This document shows positions 26,801 through 38,979 of a DNA stretch of 64,000 bases, piece after piece. A program made the position numbers and the translations under genes. This DNA comes from Triops longicaudatus. Taxonomy: Eukaryota > Arthropoda > Branchiopoda > Notostraca > Triopsidae. Where the stretch lies: assembly GCA_022885665.1 (NCBI GenBank), contig JAGQDJ010000032.1, positions 372,001 through 436,000 of the forward strand, in the 5' to 3' direction. The notes under the pieces are model-generated. The model saw only the letters and a program-made list of their open reading frames with translations, was not told the DNA's origin and made no database searches. The stretch's first letter is position 1. Each line of letters begins with the position of its first letter.

Positions 26801-29583
26801 TATGTTTCTATTGTTACTTTAATTGCAATTGCGTACCCTATAAATCATCTCAGCCTGCGTGAGCTTTTGTGCTAGTATTTAAATCATTGCATGTAAGGAG
26901 AAAATTTTCACATTAGTCAAATAAATTCAAACTGAGTTTTTACACAAGAAAGTTTTTGGTTAAAATTGGAAAATTTTGCTACAAATTAAGGAAAACGAAG
27001 TGAACAAATAGGTAAAAATTTAGGGGGTTTATCTCTGAATGCAAAATGTACTTTCCATTTTGTTCCGTCTTTTTTTTATGGAAGTCTACACATCCACAAA
27101 AAGTTCTGATGCAAGTATTCTGAAGGAAAAGGTGGATTTTTTGTTTCGTTACAGCTGTTGTGTTTGAAATCTTGCGTTAAGCACCTTAAGTACTTCGAAA
27201 ATGCTACATTTTGCTTTTGTTCTTCTGGTAATGCCTTCTTTTTTATTCTCGGTGACTCAGAGAATGAGATCATTTGAACTGCAGCGATAATTCATGCACT
27301 TTCACTTTTACTCTTCTTTTATAAGTGTTTCAACACTAAAGAAAGATCACAGACACTTGAGAAAGGAAAAAGCTAACACGGTTAAGAGGCTTCGGGAACT
27401 ACTTTCAAACTGTTCCGTAAGCCTAGAAACCAGCCTGCAAAATATTCTTTACCAAGTCGTAAGAAAAGAAAAAAGAAGCCGTCAACCTACCCTTTTCTAG
27501 TTGTCATAATTTATTCCGTAAAAATCAAGCTTTTTTCTTTGTCCCCTGCCTAGGCCGCCACGCTTAATTAAGGCAACAAATCCCTCACATTACCAGATTT
27601 CCTTTCAGAAAAATGCAGCGAAACGAAAGTGTTGGCTCATTAGAAACTTCTGAAAGATAACCGTAGAATGTGAGTACTTATTTGAACCGAACGGTTTGCG
27701 TTCAAGGGCACATAAACCATTTTTTTTTTATAAATATAGCAACTTAGGTCTTCTTTTCGCTATCTGTATGGCTATAATATATGTACGTCCGCCTAAAAAA
27801 AAGCCTCCGGGAAACTTCTAGTTCTTTGATTTTGAATAGGTCCTGGATTTCTTTGAATTTTATTCGTCTCTAGTCAACCCAAGAAATTATGTACGTTAAT
27901 GAACAATAGGTTACATTAAAAATTTATATATACTATAATTACTGGTCTGTGGTGAAGTTTCATGAACCTGTCTGAACTTCGAAACAATGTCTTAAACTAT
28001 AAAGTTCTTCGGGTATAAAAAGGCAAGAAAAAGGAGCCGAATGAGGCGTCAAAGCGGTTGAGTAAAGTGACGACTCCGCCCAGTATGCGTGTGTTGCTAT
28101 TGTTATCGTTTTACAGCTTCCTTTCGTGTAAATCAGGCCTGAAGGGGGGAGGAGATATCTATAACAATCCGTGTAATCTCTTCGAGGAGGGCGAAAGAGG
28201 GGGTGAAAGCTTTCCTATTCCTTCTCTTTTTTAAAACTTCCAATTACTGATATCTTCTTTCGCTATACTTAACGTTCTACACCGATTTGCTGCCACCACT
28301 TTGCCTTATCTTTTAAACGGTTTTTTAACCCTTTTCCCCCTCAAAGCATTTATCAACCCTTTGTTACGTTTTCTTTTCTAGCACCAGCTTCGTGGAAGTA
28401 AATATTCCTTCCAGCTAAAACAGCGATTTCTGTTCAAAATTATACTGTACGGTTCGCTATTTAAATTAATAGCTGAGTCAGTAACTACGGTAAGTAATTA
28501 TTAGTCAGTAATTAGGGTAACGCTAATGAAATTAAGTGCTTTATGAAGTTTGACATTTTAAAAAAATAGTTGACAGCTACGATGTTTCAGGAGACTTATA
28601 TCAACAAAGAAATATTGTGAGTCATGTGACAGAAAGTGTTCATTGTTGCCTTCTTGATAAAGAGAGCCAAGGAAACACTTCGTTGTTATCCAGCGCTTTC
28701 TTAGCTATAGTTGAAGCTCAAGAAACGAGTTTTCATTGTTAGTTATCACGGCTAACAGTTGAAGCGTAGACATCTTTTCAACAGTCGAAAAGTCTCACGA
28801 ATTTCAAAACTTACAATAGCAATGACACAAGCAGACCGTAAACGCAAGTATCTTTAAATTTGACGAATTTTCCCCACTTTAAGTTTACTTCAAAAGGCTT
28901 CTGAGGATTACAACCTTTAGAACATTGTCATAGAGATTAACGCCGTTACGATTTCTTCGATTTTGTTGCTCTTTTAGACAAGACTGAGTTAACAGCTTTT
29001 TGGAATTAATATTTCTTTGTAATGTCATTTCTCTATGATGTTCATTAGGACGAATATAAATCCTTTACATATTGTATCTACCCTTTAAATATGTATCTGT
29101 TTTCTTCGTACATTTAAATAGATTTTACAAATAATTTGTACTATATAATTTTAGTCTATGCGGGTTGATTATAGTTGGGCAGTGATAAAATAATTTGACC
29201 ATTTGTATGTCCATCTTTTACAACTTGCACTAGCTTAATATATTGGCCAACGTCTTCGCTTTTCAAAGTCTGTATCTTGGAAGCTTTCTGTTCTTAAAAC
29301 TATTGTCTACATTGTTTGAAATGAGAACTTCTGAGAACTAGATACTTCAACAAAAAGAAAACAAGTTTTTTTCACTGTCTTATGTCTTTTGTAAGGTTTT
29401 CATTACGACATTACCTTTTCTTCTCTAAACTAGACCAGTTCCCTTTGTTCGGAAAGCATTGTTATCTAACCGGCTAATCATTACTCTTCTAACCAATGTC
29501 TCCTTGTGTCTACGTGCTATCGTTTTTTCCCAAACGTTACTAAACGACAGTGGACCAGGACAAAGTGCGACAAAAAGTTGTAG

Positions 29584-29847
29584 GAAGCCAATTCTTATCC
29601 AACGATTTTCCTTCTACGATCTAGCAACAAGCCAACTTACCTCCAAAAATGGGATGCAAAGCCCGGACATTTGTCTGGACATTTGACGCAAGGAAACGAG
29701 TTTTCAGGTTCCACTACCACCGAAGACGCACATGACGAAGACGACACTACTAAAGGACATGCTCCATTCACAACGGCATTAACGTATGCACCTGCACATA
29801 ACTCCGCTCCACCCGGACTTTCGTCACATCCCGAGCCACTCTCCTAG
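29584..29847 (+). CDS. Candidate terminal coding exon, unassigned
   Basis: An 88-codon open frame without ATG that follows a possible acceptor (TTGTAG) and ends at TAG 29845-29847. The product is acidic then Ala/Pro-rich (TTTEDAHDEDDTTKGHAPF, SAPPGLSSHPEPLS), which reads like the C-terminus of a protein more than like translated noncoding DNA. No upstream exons were found and no family is recognised. Confidence 0.25.
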   Translation, partial: EANSYPTIFLLRSSNKPTYLQKWDAKPGHLSGHLTQGNEFSGSTTTEDAHDEDDTTKGHAPFTTALTYAPAHNSAPPGLSSHPEPLS

Positions 29848-32295
29848 AAAACAGGTGGATACAAAATATGCAATGTGTAGAACAGGACACCATTAACAGA
29901 AGGTGTGGATATATAACAGAAATAATTCAAATACTTTGCATAACGAATGTTTAAAAAATTAAAACCTTAAAATAAAAAATAGGAAACGAGCCGACGTTAT
30001 AATAATAAATTAGAACGTTTGCGTGAAAAGTTTTCTTAATTCATGAGTAAAAAAGCGGTCAGGAGGGGAACGAGAAGTGGCAAGGCAAAAGGCAAAAAGG
30101 CTTCTGGAGCATAAACTAAAAATTGGGAGCATCGTAAACGGGAGAATGTTTATGAACTGGCCAAAAAGAAAGTTTATAAAAGCCACTTTTTCGTTTTGTT
30201 TATGGGAAACGATTTTTAATGTTTAAACTGTATAAGCTGAAGTGGTGTATTGCCCAGCACGAAACCTGAGAAAATCTCACGATTCTTACCCATCCCAGAA
30301 GCCCAAAGTACCTTATGTTCTATACTGCTTTCGGCTTTACTTTCGTAAGTTTTTCCTAAAAATGCTCCTAAAAGGACATTCCCATACCGAGGAGCGTGTC
30401 TAATGTGTGACAAGAATAGATTTGGAGAATTACAAACAAAACAGCCTCGACGGGTAATCTGCTCAACTTGGGATTCGATTTTATAACGGGTCTTTTTTGA
30501 CTCGAGCTGTCGATCTAGAACTCTGACTACGCGAGAAAGTCGACTTCCGGCAGATTCTGAAACAAAAGCGAACAGTTGGGTGGTCTAATCATTCCGGACA
30601 AAACACGCTCAATTTGGTTTCCTGTGAGTGAATTGACGAGTAACGCTAAAGAATATCACACTGCCTTCTATTCTTGTGAAAATGTATCAAATTATCGTTG
30701 TGACAAAAAAAAGTTAGTATGTACAGAAAATTGCGTTTTTCAAGCATTGAGGCTCGGGAACAAATTTTCCGTAAATATACAGAAGAAGCAAATGGAGAGA
30801 AACCTTAAATTTAACCATGGCCTCGGGTTACGCTATTAGGTATCGTGAAAGAAGCGGTTATCGTAAGTCGCAAGTCTGGGACGGTTTGAAGTCCCATTTT
30901 CTCAATTTCATTTGCAAACAAGTTTTCAGCATGCAAATTGGATACGCAGTTTCGCGAAAGCCCCGTTTTCTCGCCATTTCCTATTTTTTTTCGTTCCCCC
31001 GTTTTCTAAGTTTCATGGTGATTTTTCTCGGTAATGATATTGATACCTCAAACACAGAACCTGAAAGTTCTCGCGTTTCTCAACCCCTAGGACAAACCGG
31101 TCGCCGTTGACTTTAAACAACAAAAGCAGGAGTCAACGTGGATAAAACAACTCGAGTCTTAGCACGCTTCAAGGCATTTCTCTGTTTCTCCAACTTTAAG
31201 TCTAAGCTCGATTTGACATCCCACTAAACACCTCCTCAGCTCTATAAATGCCATCAGCACTTTTTCTTTTTTGGCCGTACGCTATTAAACTATTATTTCG
31301 TCCCTCGGCTTCTTCTTTCACACCCCTTCTTGGGCTATTTTCCTCTACGTGTTCTTCCACCTTGAGGATTCGCCCCAGACAGAACTCCTTGGCCAACGCC
31401 AAATAATTGCGTATTGCCCTGTCACTACAAACGCCAAAAATACAAAGCACCTTTTCTAAGCGTTTGGACTTCTATTTTTTAGGCTACTTTTCTTCGCGAA
31501 ATTCTTACGTAGCGTTTTCAACAGGTGAGGATCTTCAAAGGGACAACGACTCAGGGATTTTATCGTCACGGCTAAAGAAACTTCTCACGAAAAACTTTCA
31601 GAGATAGGTGAGAGAGCTTAAGAGCTTTTTCCTTTAGAAAACCCAATTCTCCACAAAGCGAAAAATTCAGGAAGAAGACAACGCAAGCTAGAACCGAAGG
31701 GAATGGAACACGGAGCATTCTGAAGATGGTGAAAGAATTGTTTATTACGTATCTTTGCGACACAAGTCTTCTTAGTATTTTAAAACCTTGGGGGTGTTTA
31801 CACATCATTGCGAACACTTTGTGGAAATTTCCAAGGTTTGTTAAGACAAAGGTTGATAGCTTAATGCTTTGAAGACCTTTTAAGACCATGCTTTTCAGAT
31901 CAAGTCACTGCAGAACATTACAGCAAGTTATTATAAAAATAGGCTAACGTGGTATGGAATGAAACGAGTATATGCTGAGAAGTACTAGTGCTTGTTAGTA
32001 AGTCTCAACATACGCATTCAAACCAAATTTCAATGGAAAAAAATTACAACTGCAAAAGCCAATGCGAAATGAGAAGCGAAAAACTGCGCCGAAAAAATTG
32101 AAAATTTAAAAATAGCCACCTGAAGATAAATGAGTTAAAAAGCTTTTCGCAAAAAATACATAAAAGAGCATTGCTCGCAGTGTGTTCTTCCTCAACAGCG
32201 TTTTGTGATGACTTCAAATTTGGTTTCAATTCGTATGATGGTAAGACAACCATGATAGCTTCGTTAAGTCTTTTTTTGGTAACGTTTAGTTACTA

Positions 32296-32466
32296 CAGCA
32301 GAGTCTCGTTATAACGAGTCGTTTTGTAACTAATTGCTGGCTATACTGATCGGTTTGTCGATCCCGAATTACGTAATTAAAAAGTGAAAGCGTCTTATAT
32401 TACAAACTTCGGACAAACCGATCAGTTTTCTGGCCCCTAGAAGTTGGTTATAACGAGATTATACTG
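32296..32466. mobile_element. Short pogo/Tigger-like MITE
   Basis: A 171-bp element whose ends match in inverted orientation: left CAGCAGAGTCTCGTTATAAC, right end (reverse complement) CAGTATAATCTCGTTATAAC. It is flanked on both sides by TA, the target duplication of Tc1/mariner/pogo elements. A second, perfect 14-bp inverted repeat lies inside (32346-32359 and 32412-32425), so the whole unit can fold back. It has no coding capacity. The CAGT...CTCGTTATAAC end type is familiar from pogo/Tigger-like elements; family assignment is by terminus only. Confidence 0.75.
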
Positions 32467-34132
32467 TATTAATATACAACACTTAACTAATCTAAAAAAA
32501 AGTCAACGTTCAGTATTTCGATGGCTATTACTGTTTGTTTCAAAGTACGCAGTATAAACGAAATGAATGGACTTTAGTTAAAGTTTTACACTACAATCCT
32601 TAAAAAGTAGCGATGTCCATCACACTGTTGGGGTATGCTGCTCAAAATTCGCGGCAATTAGCTATGAAGTTAACATTTTACATGTACAGTAATTTGGATT
32701 TAAAATAAATTCTTTATACCGGATGGGGTAGTTCCTTCGATGGGGAAAATTCCATATTTATGTGTTGGTTTTTGTGCAAACCTATAGAACTTTTTTCACT
32801 AGAATCTCACGTTTATCTTCTAATAAACCACAAGTTCCTTAATTGCAAAAAGAAAAAATACTATCACGATAAAATGGGGATTCTCGAAAACTATTACGCG
32901 TAGACGATACTCCAAAGCAATTTGTAACTCGTGATACGAAACAAAATTCAAAGCAAAGCACTTGGCACCGGTGAATCAAATTTGAAACATTGCTAAACAA
33001 TAATTTTCCCAACGTTCACTATTTTAATGAGTCGTCTTTTTTGAAAAACTACATGACAGCAGTAATGGCAAATTTAGCACAAATTATTCCACGGGGTTTT
33101 TATCGTTTTCCTTGAATATTGTCTTCTTCCACTCTCCGTTCTCGTTCGTGTTGCCGTTACTTTTCACTTTCAGACGCGGCTCAGCTGAGAGCTAACGAGC
33201 AACTGAAGCGACTCTCAAGGATGCCGTCAGATCCCAAAAAGGATCTCGATCCCTACCATTCTCTTCCTTCTCTCCCTTTCGAGCCTTTTTCCATTCTATT
33301 CTCTGATCCCTTCGCCTCGTTTTTACTCCTGCGCTTTGGCATCTTCACCAGTTCCAGCTTTTCCGACCTTGTTTAACAATAGTTTCGATATTAACATCGG
33401 GGCAGATGGACTTGAAAGCGAAGTCGACGAAGTTGAAAAGAGGAGGAAGACGAAGGAAGTGTGAACGGTGTTAACTGACCAATGAAAGTTGGCTATCCAA
33501 AAGCCATTGGCAAGGTTTGTTATCTCTTGGCTGTTCATTCTTACGTTGCAGCTTGCAAAATTTGAAGCAGGAGACGGAAATTCCCCAAATCCTCAATTCT
33601 CCCTGCTTTTCTTTTAACAATAGGGAATCTGCTCCGTCAAGTGAAATTCACTGAAGAATTCTATCTAAAGTAATTAACAGGGATACATGTTCCTCAGTTA
33701 CAAAGTCACCCTCCGACATGTTAGACCATCTATAATTAAACAAGAAAAATATAGAAACTTTGCACCACAACTCGAAAAAAACAAACAAAAAAAAAACAGT
33801 AACACATGTGAGTCTGACGCCTAAGAGTCTACGCGGCAACCAGTAAATAATATTTCCATTCCTTATATATGGCCTCATAGTTACAAACGATTTATGAACC
33901 GCCAGAACTGTGCAACAATGGGCACTATGTTACCGTCTTTATGGCGTCCATTTAAACTATTTTACACCGGCCTGTTGTGACTTCCAACAACATAAAGAGA
34001 CGTAGAGATTTTTTTTAGGGAAAAAAGAAAAATTTCAATCCAGTTTTCCTATTTACCTAGTCTTACTGCCAGTCCATTGTTAGTCTTATCTATTACGGGG
34101 TCAAAGCGGTGTAAGAAACATGGGAAACTCAT

Positions 34133-34510
34133 TTGGGGCCGAGGGATCTTAAAAATAACGAAACGAAAAAAGTGGTGGCCATTAAAAAACGAGTTTCAGA
34201 AACCAACAGCCCAAACTTGGTGCCTAATCTAGCAAGATTAATTAGCTGTTTCCCTTCTTTAACGCAACTAAATGGTAAAACAAGCAACGGAAGGGAAAGT
34301 CAATCAGTCGAAACGCCTAATGAAGTTTTTCAAGTCCTTCCAATTCTAAACAGGAAGGATTTACGACCATTCGGCTCAAAAGATGTTGATCAATATGTTT
34401 CACCAGTTACTGCTTCTATTCCAGCTAATACCATGTTAACATCATGTTCACGTGATGTAACGATAGAAGTACCAATTGTATCTCTCGAACGCAGTAAAGC
34501 GAAGCCTTAG
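34133..34510 (+). CDS. Unassigned 125-codon ORF or terminal exon
   Basis: The frame is open for 125 codons. From about 34199, just after a plausible acceptor (GAGTTTCAG), the product has ordinary protein composition (ARLISCFPSLTQLNGK, RKDLRPFGSKDVDQYV, TIEVPIVSLERSKAKP) and ends in TAG at 34508. Most likely either the last exon of an unrecognised plus-strand gene or chance. No domain is recognised. Confidence 0.3.
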   Translation: MGPRDLKNNETKKVVAIKKRVSETNSPNLVPNLARLISCFPSLTQLNGKTSNGRESQSVETPNEVFQVLPILNRKDLRPFGSKDVDQYVSPVTASIPANTMLTSCSRDVTIEVPIVSLERSKAKP

Positions 34511-35140
34511 GCTTATTACTTTACACGACGGTCGGAGGATTTATTCCTGGTGCTGTAAACTTGGAGAGTTCGTTCAGTTTTGTATTGCGACCTCTGTGCA
34601 TGGTAAACATTCCGATGTTGAGTACACACACATGCTGTGGATCCACACTCGAGGTGCAGGACCCACGTAGTGAAAATGAGAGGAAGGCCAGGGGGAGGTG
34701 CAAATTAAAAGTTAAGTCAGGTTTCGTTCAGGCACAGTTAAGGAAAATATTCAGGTTTTTATTCTTCACAGGTGGTTGGCCTTATGAGCCCTGAGTTCTG
34801 TTCACGTTTCTTCGTTGTGTTCACGACAATGGTGAAAAAGCCGCAAAGGTGGCCTGATTGTCTTTTAATAAGGCAGGTTTAGAACGCATGGGTGGAGTAA
34901 AGGCCACCAAAGGAGGGTAATAAGTGGTTAGTTTCAGTTCGTTGAAGTTCTGCCAAAGCTATCTGGGTCAATTCGCCTTTTAACTTCGAATAAAACGCTG
35001 ACACGATTACCCTTACGACACGAGACGAAACACCCCAAAACGGAGACAACATGAACGGCGTGAGGTACGGAAATTAGATAGATGTGTGCCTTCTTAAACG
35101 TTGGCACAAATTCAAATTCGAATCTTTCTTTCGTAGTACT

Positions 35141-35154
35141 CCCCCCCCCCCCCC
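35141..35154 (+). repeat. Poly(C) run, 14 bases
   Basis: Fourteen consecutive C bases in an otherwise AT-rich region, followed by more C-rich sequence. Its length is likely to be unreliable in assembly. Confidence 0.7.
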
Positions 35155-36235
35155 ACCTCCCCGCTTCTTTTCGTGAGGTAATGTTTGAAATACTTGTGAT
35201 CTTCACGCAGCGTCTTTTTTTTTAACTCTTAGAAACGTATATTCGTTATTTGGGTTCATAATGATATGGAACCAAATCTATCGATCACTCATGACGGAAA
35301 ACTGGCCCAATTATTTTATGAGACATGGCTGCGGAAAATAAGGAAAAAGAAACAAAGGAAAATTATAACAAAAACTGGATATTCATCATTTGAAGAATTT
35401 GCCCAAGTACTCTGATAAATTTAGCACGATAGTGGGCCAATTTTGTTAGTGGTTGGTAGTAGTTCATATTAGAACTAACACCAAGTAAAAAACGGGCATG
35501 GGATAATTTATGTATTTAGGTTTCAAAACATGAGTTTTAGAAACTTAGATACATGATAGGAATAGGCTTAAAGTCTTATTTAGTCCAGTAGCCTAAAAAA
35601 ATATTTGGATATCCTATAATTTCCCAGTTGATATAACTGAAGTTAAGACACATTCAATGCTACTACGTCACTTCAAAAGGAACTCGTAAAGAAAACGAAA
35701 CCGCGTTTAGTACCATGAGTCACGTTTATGCAAAGTATGTGGGAGTAGTGTCTGCAATAATCGAATATGGCAACTCGCCTTGAAGTAGTTTCGTGTACTT
35801 CGCTAATCTCGTTCCGTAAAGCATGCTGCGACAGTAATTATCATTCTTTCAAGGTCAGCTCGAAAAGTTACGAAGCATGTTTTAGAACATAGTCTAAAAG
35901 CGTGGCAAAATTTCATGGAAACTTCGTGATAATAATACCAAGGATAGCCAAAGCGGCCAACGCTAAAGTTTTCACTGAGGAAGTCCCCATCATCCCTTAT
36001 TGTAACTCGTAACTGGTCAGTACGTTAAAACTCCGCTTTCTTAATCATCAGTTTCGGAAACAAGATTGAGCTAGCGCGAACAAAAAGGCTATTTTTAAAT
36101 TAAAAAGTACGGTATAGCCACACGTCATGCTCGGTAGTCACTTTCTGTCTTACAAGAACAAAACTTTCGCATGCCTTCTGATACAGAGATTACTAACAAT
36201 TTAGTCAGTTCGAGGGAACAACTTCTGCGTATCCA

Positions 36236-36519
36236 TTACGCAGGAAGTGAATGAACTTTTCTGATGGCAACTGTATTAATTGGGGGGGAGGGGGGAAAGT
36301 GTAACAAAAACGTTGAGATCCAGAAGAAAGTTGAAACTTACTTGGACTTAAAATGAGATAATTTTTACCTTGCACGGCAACTGCGAAGCGGGAAAGTGAA
36401 CAAATCTGAAGGGAAGCCCAAGGCAATGAATTTCTTTCGTGGATTATGACGTCTGGCGTTGAATGACAAACAACTTTCGTCTTTTTACGTGCAACTCGAT
36501 GAACACCTAAACAATTCAT
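36236..36519 (-). CDS. Candidate small two-exon gene divergent from TPRA1
   Basis: The ATG at 36519 opens 50 codons to a donor (CAAG|GTAAAAA, exon 36519-36369). A strong pyrimidine-rich acceptor ends at 36271, and exon 36270-36236 continues in phase for 11 codons to TAA. This predicts a 61-residue basic peptide with no recognised domain. The 98-bp intron fits the sizes seen in the real genes nearby. The product does not look strongly conserved and could be a splice-site coincidence. Confidence 0.22.
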
Positions 36520-36780
36520 CCTATATTCATCAAGGTATTCTTAGTAGAGCTTCATCTAAAATACTTACGAAAACGACATCAAATAAGGATTATTAGACAC
36601 AAAGAGGTTAAATGACTGTTTATTCATTATTTGCAGAATTTAAATGTATCTTTTTGCTCCTACTGCCATCTATTTCAGGTAAGGTAAATTGTGTCCTTTT
36701 GCGCTTATTATTGTTTGGCTAACCAGGTCACAGCGTAATCAAGGCAAGTGCTAAGAAGGATGGTGGAAACTTGATGCAAA

Positions 36781-38979
36781 ATGGCTTTTTTGGTGACCTC
36801 AGACACTCCTGCGAATGTAACTCCCATCCCCATTGAAGAAGAACACTTCTGCAAATGGGTTCTTTATGTAGAAATATCCCACTCACGGTAAAACTACATT
36901 CTTGCTTCAAAGTTCGTCCAAAGTTTCTGGATTTGACATTATATTTTGTTAGGGTGCGAATCTGGGACTTGGCAATACTCATCCCTAACCTTCTGTTCTT
37001 TCTGTTCTTGCTTGCAAGAGTAAATCGAGCAAGATTGAAATTAAGAGCGACTTCCAGTCCTATTTTTGCGACTTTCTATGCACTGGTATTGAATTTTATT
37101 TTTCAACAAAATCGAGTTGGACTTTGTATTAATGAAGTCTTCTTATTTTAGATACTGATTAACGTTTGCATTAGCATTATTCGATGTGTGGTTTCCATGA
37201 CAGTTAATGCCTCAGAATCAGCGGGGGATTATGTAGATAAAATTTTATGGGTTTGCGTGCGATTTTTTCTCCTTTTCACCGAAATGAGCGTTGTCATATT
37301 TGGACTTGCATTTGGTACGTCTATTATTTATATTTATACACTTTCTATGCCTTTAATGCTGCTTTATGGTACATATGGCACGCAATATTTTTATTGAGTT
37401 CAGTATTTCGCTTTGCAGGGATTTTTCGCAGCACAATGCAGCTTTTGTTTTTCTGAGTGTAGTACATCACGGAATTTCCTAACTTCGGTTTCAGTTAGAT
37501 CCGTATTTTCTTTTAATTTTCTGTGAATAGGGCACTTGGACAGCAGATCCAGCATTCGCTACGTTCTTTTGGCCACATCGTGTATCTCTTTGGCGTTTTC
37601 CATAAGTCAAGGCGTGTCCGAATTTGTGTCTCCTGATGAAACGTTTTATATTGTTTCAAAAGAGTACGCATTGTTTGCTCATGGAGGAATGATTTTCTGG
37701 TTCATATCGTCTATTGTGTTTTCTGTGGTAAGAATCTTTATTAGTAAGAAAATGCGCCATTTCGCTTTCTGTGTGTAATCTATTTCTATGGTCTACAGGT
37801 ATATTTAGGCATATTCAGTTTGCGTTGGACGCCTGTCAGAGAAGTACTCGCCATTCCGAGTGAGTGTTACCTAAGAACTTGAGTTGAGAATACTTGAATG
37901 CGTTCGTTGTTAATGTTTTCTTCCTCATTTTTAGCGAAACTGTCGTTTTACTACTATATTGCGTATTTAATTCTTCTAAACGCGCTGCAATCCATTGGAA
38001 GCGGATTGCTGTATTATCACACCTCATCAGCGGGATTGTGTATGGTGGATTTAACGACCTATCTATACTACACCCTCTTCACTCCTTTCGCATATTATAC
38101 ATTCCTAGCTGAATTCTTCAGGTAAGTTCCTCTGTTTCCCGTTATTAAAAGTATTTTCGTCTGTGTAGCGAATTAAATTTTATAAACTGAGTTAAATTTG
38201 TCTGTCAAAGCAAGTTTTGTTACGGGAAAATATCCCAAGTAGCACACTTACGTTTACAAAGTGAAGTATGTTCGTCTAAAGATATACGTAATACGTCTAT
38301 GAATTACGTTTATTGTACGTCTGCTGAACGTGCTAATGTCCTCTCGAAAAATGTTTATTCAGGTACGTCTGAAGTACATCATTTTTGTCATGTCAAAAAT
38401 AAATTGGTTTGTTTTCACTGTACTATAATACCTGACATATTATAAATTTTGGAAATTTTTGGATTAATTTGATTCTTTGTACGTACGTATTTGCGTATAA
38501 TGCGTATATTTAACGTAGTATATACGCTATTGACACGTGTCGTGGACGTAATATCATCGTTTTTTATTTACATCTTACGGACGTTAATTGCACGTTTTCC
38601 CTACGTATCGTTTTTTAATTTTTCGTTTCTTGTGCTAATGCCTGCAAAACTTACGTCGAAGAATATGTCTAAAACTAATTTTTCAAACGTCTAATATATG
38701 TATACTTCTAGCAAGTGTGCTAATTGGGATATGTTCAAATTTCCTAAAGTTTCCTTTATAGACTTGCACAGAGGGTGTATTGTAAATTTGTCGTGAAAGT
38801 CTTTTCATCTGATGCATTATTTTATTCTTTCTAGCGTGTCTCAGCCAAGTATACTATTTTCGTACAAATCCCAAGTAGATGACACAGCTGAGAGTGATAA
38901 TGTGTCCCTACCTCATCAGTCATCTTTCACGTCCTTGAAAACAGACTCAGATTGCATTTATCAAGTATATCATTTGTAA
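36781..38979 (+). CDS. TPRA1: TPRA1 (GPR175) seven-transmembrane protein
   Basis: Homologue of transmembrane protein adipocyte-associated 1, an orphan seven-helix membrane protein conserved from animals to plants; its function is poorly defined. Exons: 36781-36887, 36953-37085, 37152-37314, 37531-37727, 37799-37859, 37935-38121, 38835-38979 (993 nt, 330 residues, all phases consistent). Recognisable family blocks are VRIWDL plus a LIPNLLFF helix, ATSSPIFATFY, VVSMTVNAS, DKILW, SVVIFGLAFGHL, HGG, LLNALQSIGSGLL, and CMVDLTTYLYYTLFTP followed by ILFSYKSQVDD, the membrane-exit segment typical of the family. The start at 36781 is preceded by an in-frame TGA at 36772, which fixes it unless another exon lies upstream. 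The Ser-rich cytoplasmic tail is shorter than in vertebrates. The last intron contains a TIR transposon. Confidence 0.95.
38233..38729. mobile_element. Non-autonomous TIR element rich in ACGT, in TPRA1 intron 6
   Basis: Sequences at 38230-38249 and 38713-38732 are inverted copies with one mismatch in 20 (left reads ATATCCCAAGTAGCACACTT). The flanks fit a TA or ATAT target duplication. The roughly 500-bp interior has no credible ORF but holds 17 copies of ACGT between 38250 and 38700, where about one or two are expected at this composition. It behaves like a MITE; I cannot name the superfamily with confidence. Confidence 0.75.

Larger units (their letters stand above)
7557..32295. other. Gene-poor interval upstream of prickle
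   Basis: About 25 kb of AT-rich DNA in which I recognise no protein family and no RNA gene on either strand. It holds scattered ORFs of up to 167 codons without recognisable domains, a 21-base A run at 11436-11456, a hairpin at 17786-17826 and pyrimidine-rich patches (for example 21200-21900). It could be intergenic, contain regulatory DNA of prickle, or hold introns of a gene whose exons I could not recognise. Confidence 0.5.
32467..36235. other. Gene-poor interval between MITE and TPRA1
   Basis: AT-rich DNA with no recognised gene. Coding-looking pieces occur on the plus strand near 33174-33463 (unresolved frames behind acceptor-like tracts) and at 34133-34510. A run of 14 C bases lies at 35141-35154. 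Confidence 0.5.

Noticed and set aside
38491..38694. ORF inside TPRA1 intron 6
   Set aside because: Lies within the ACGT-rich TIR element and is low in complexity; not a transposase.
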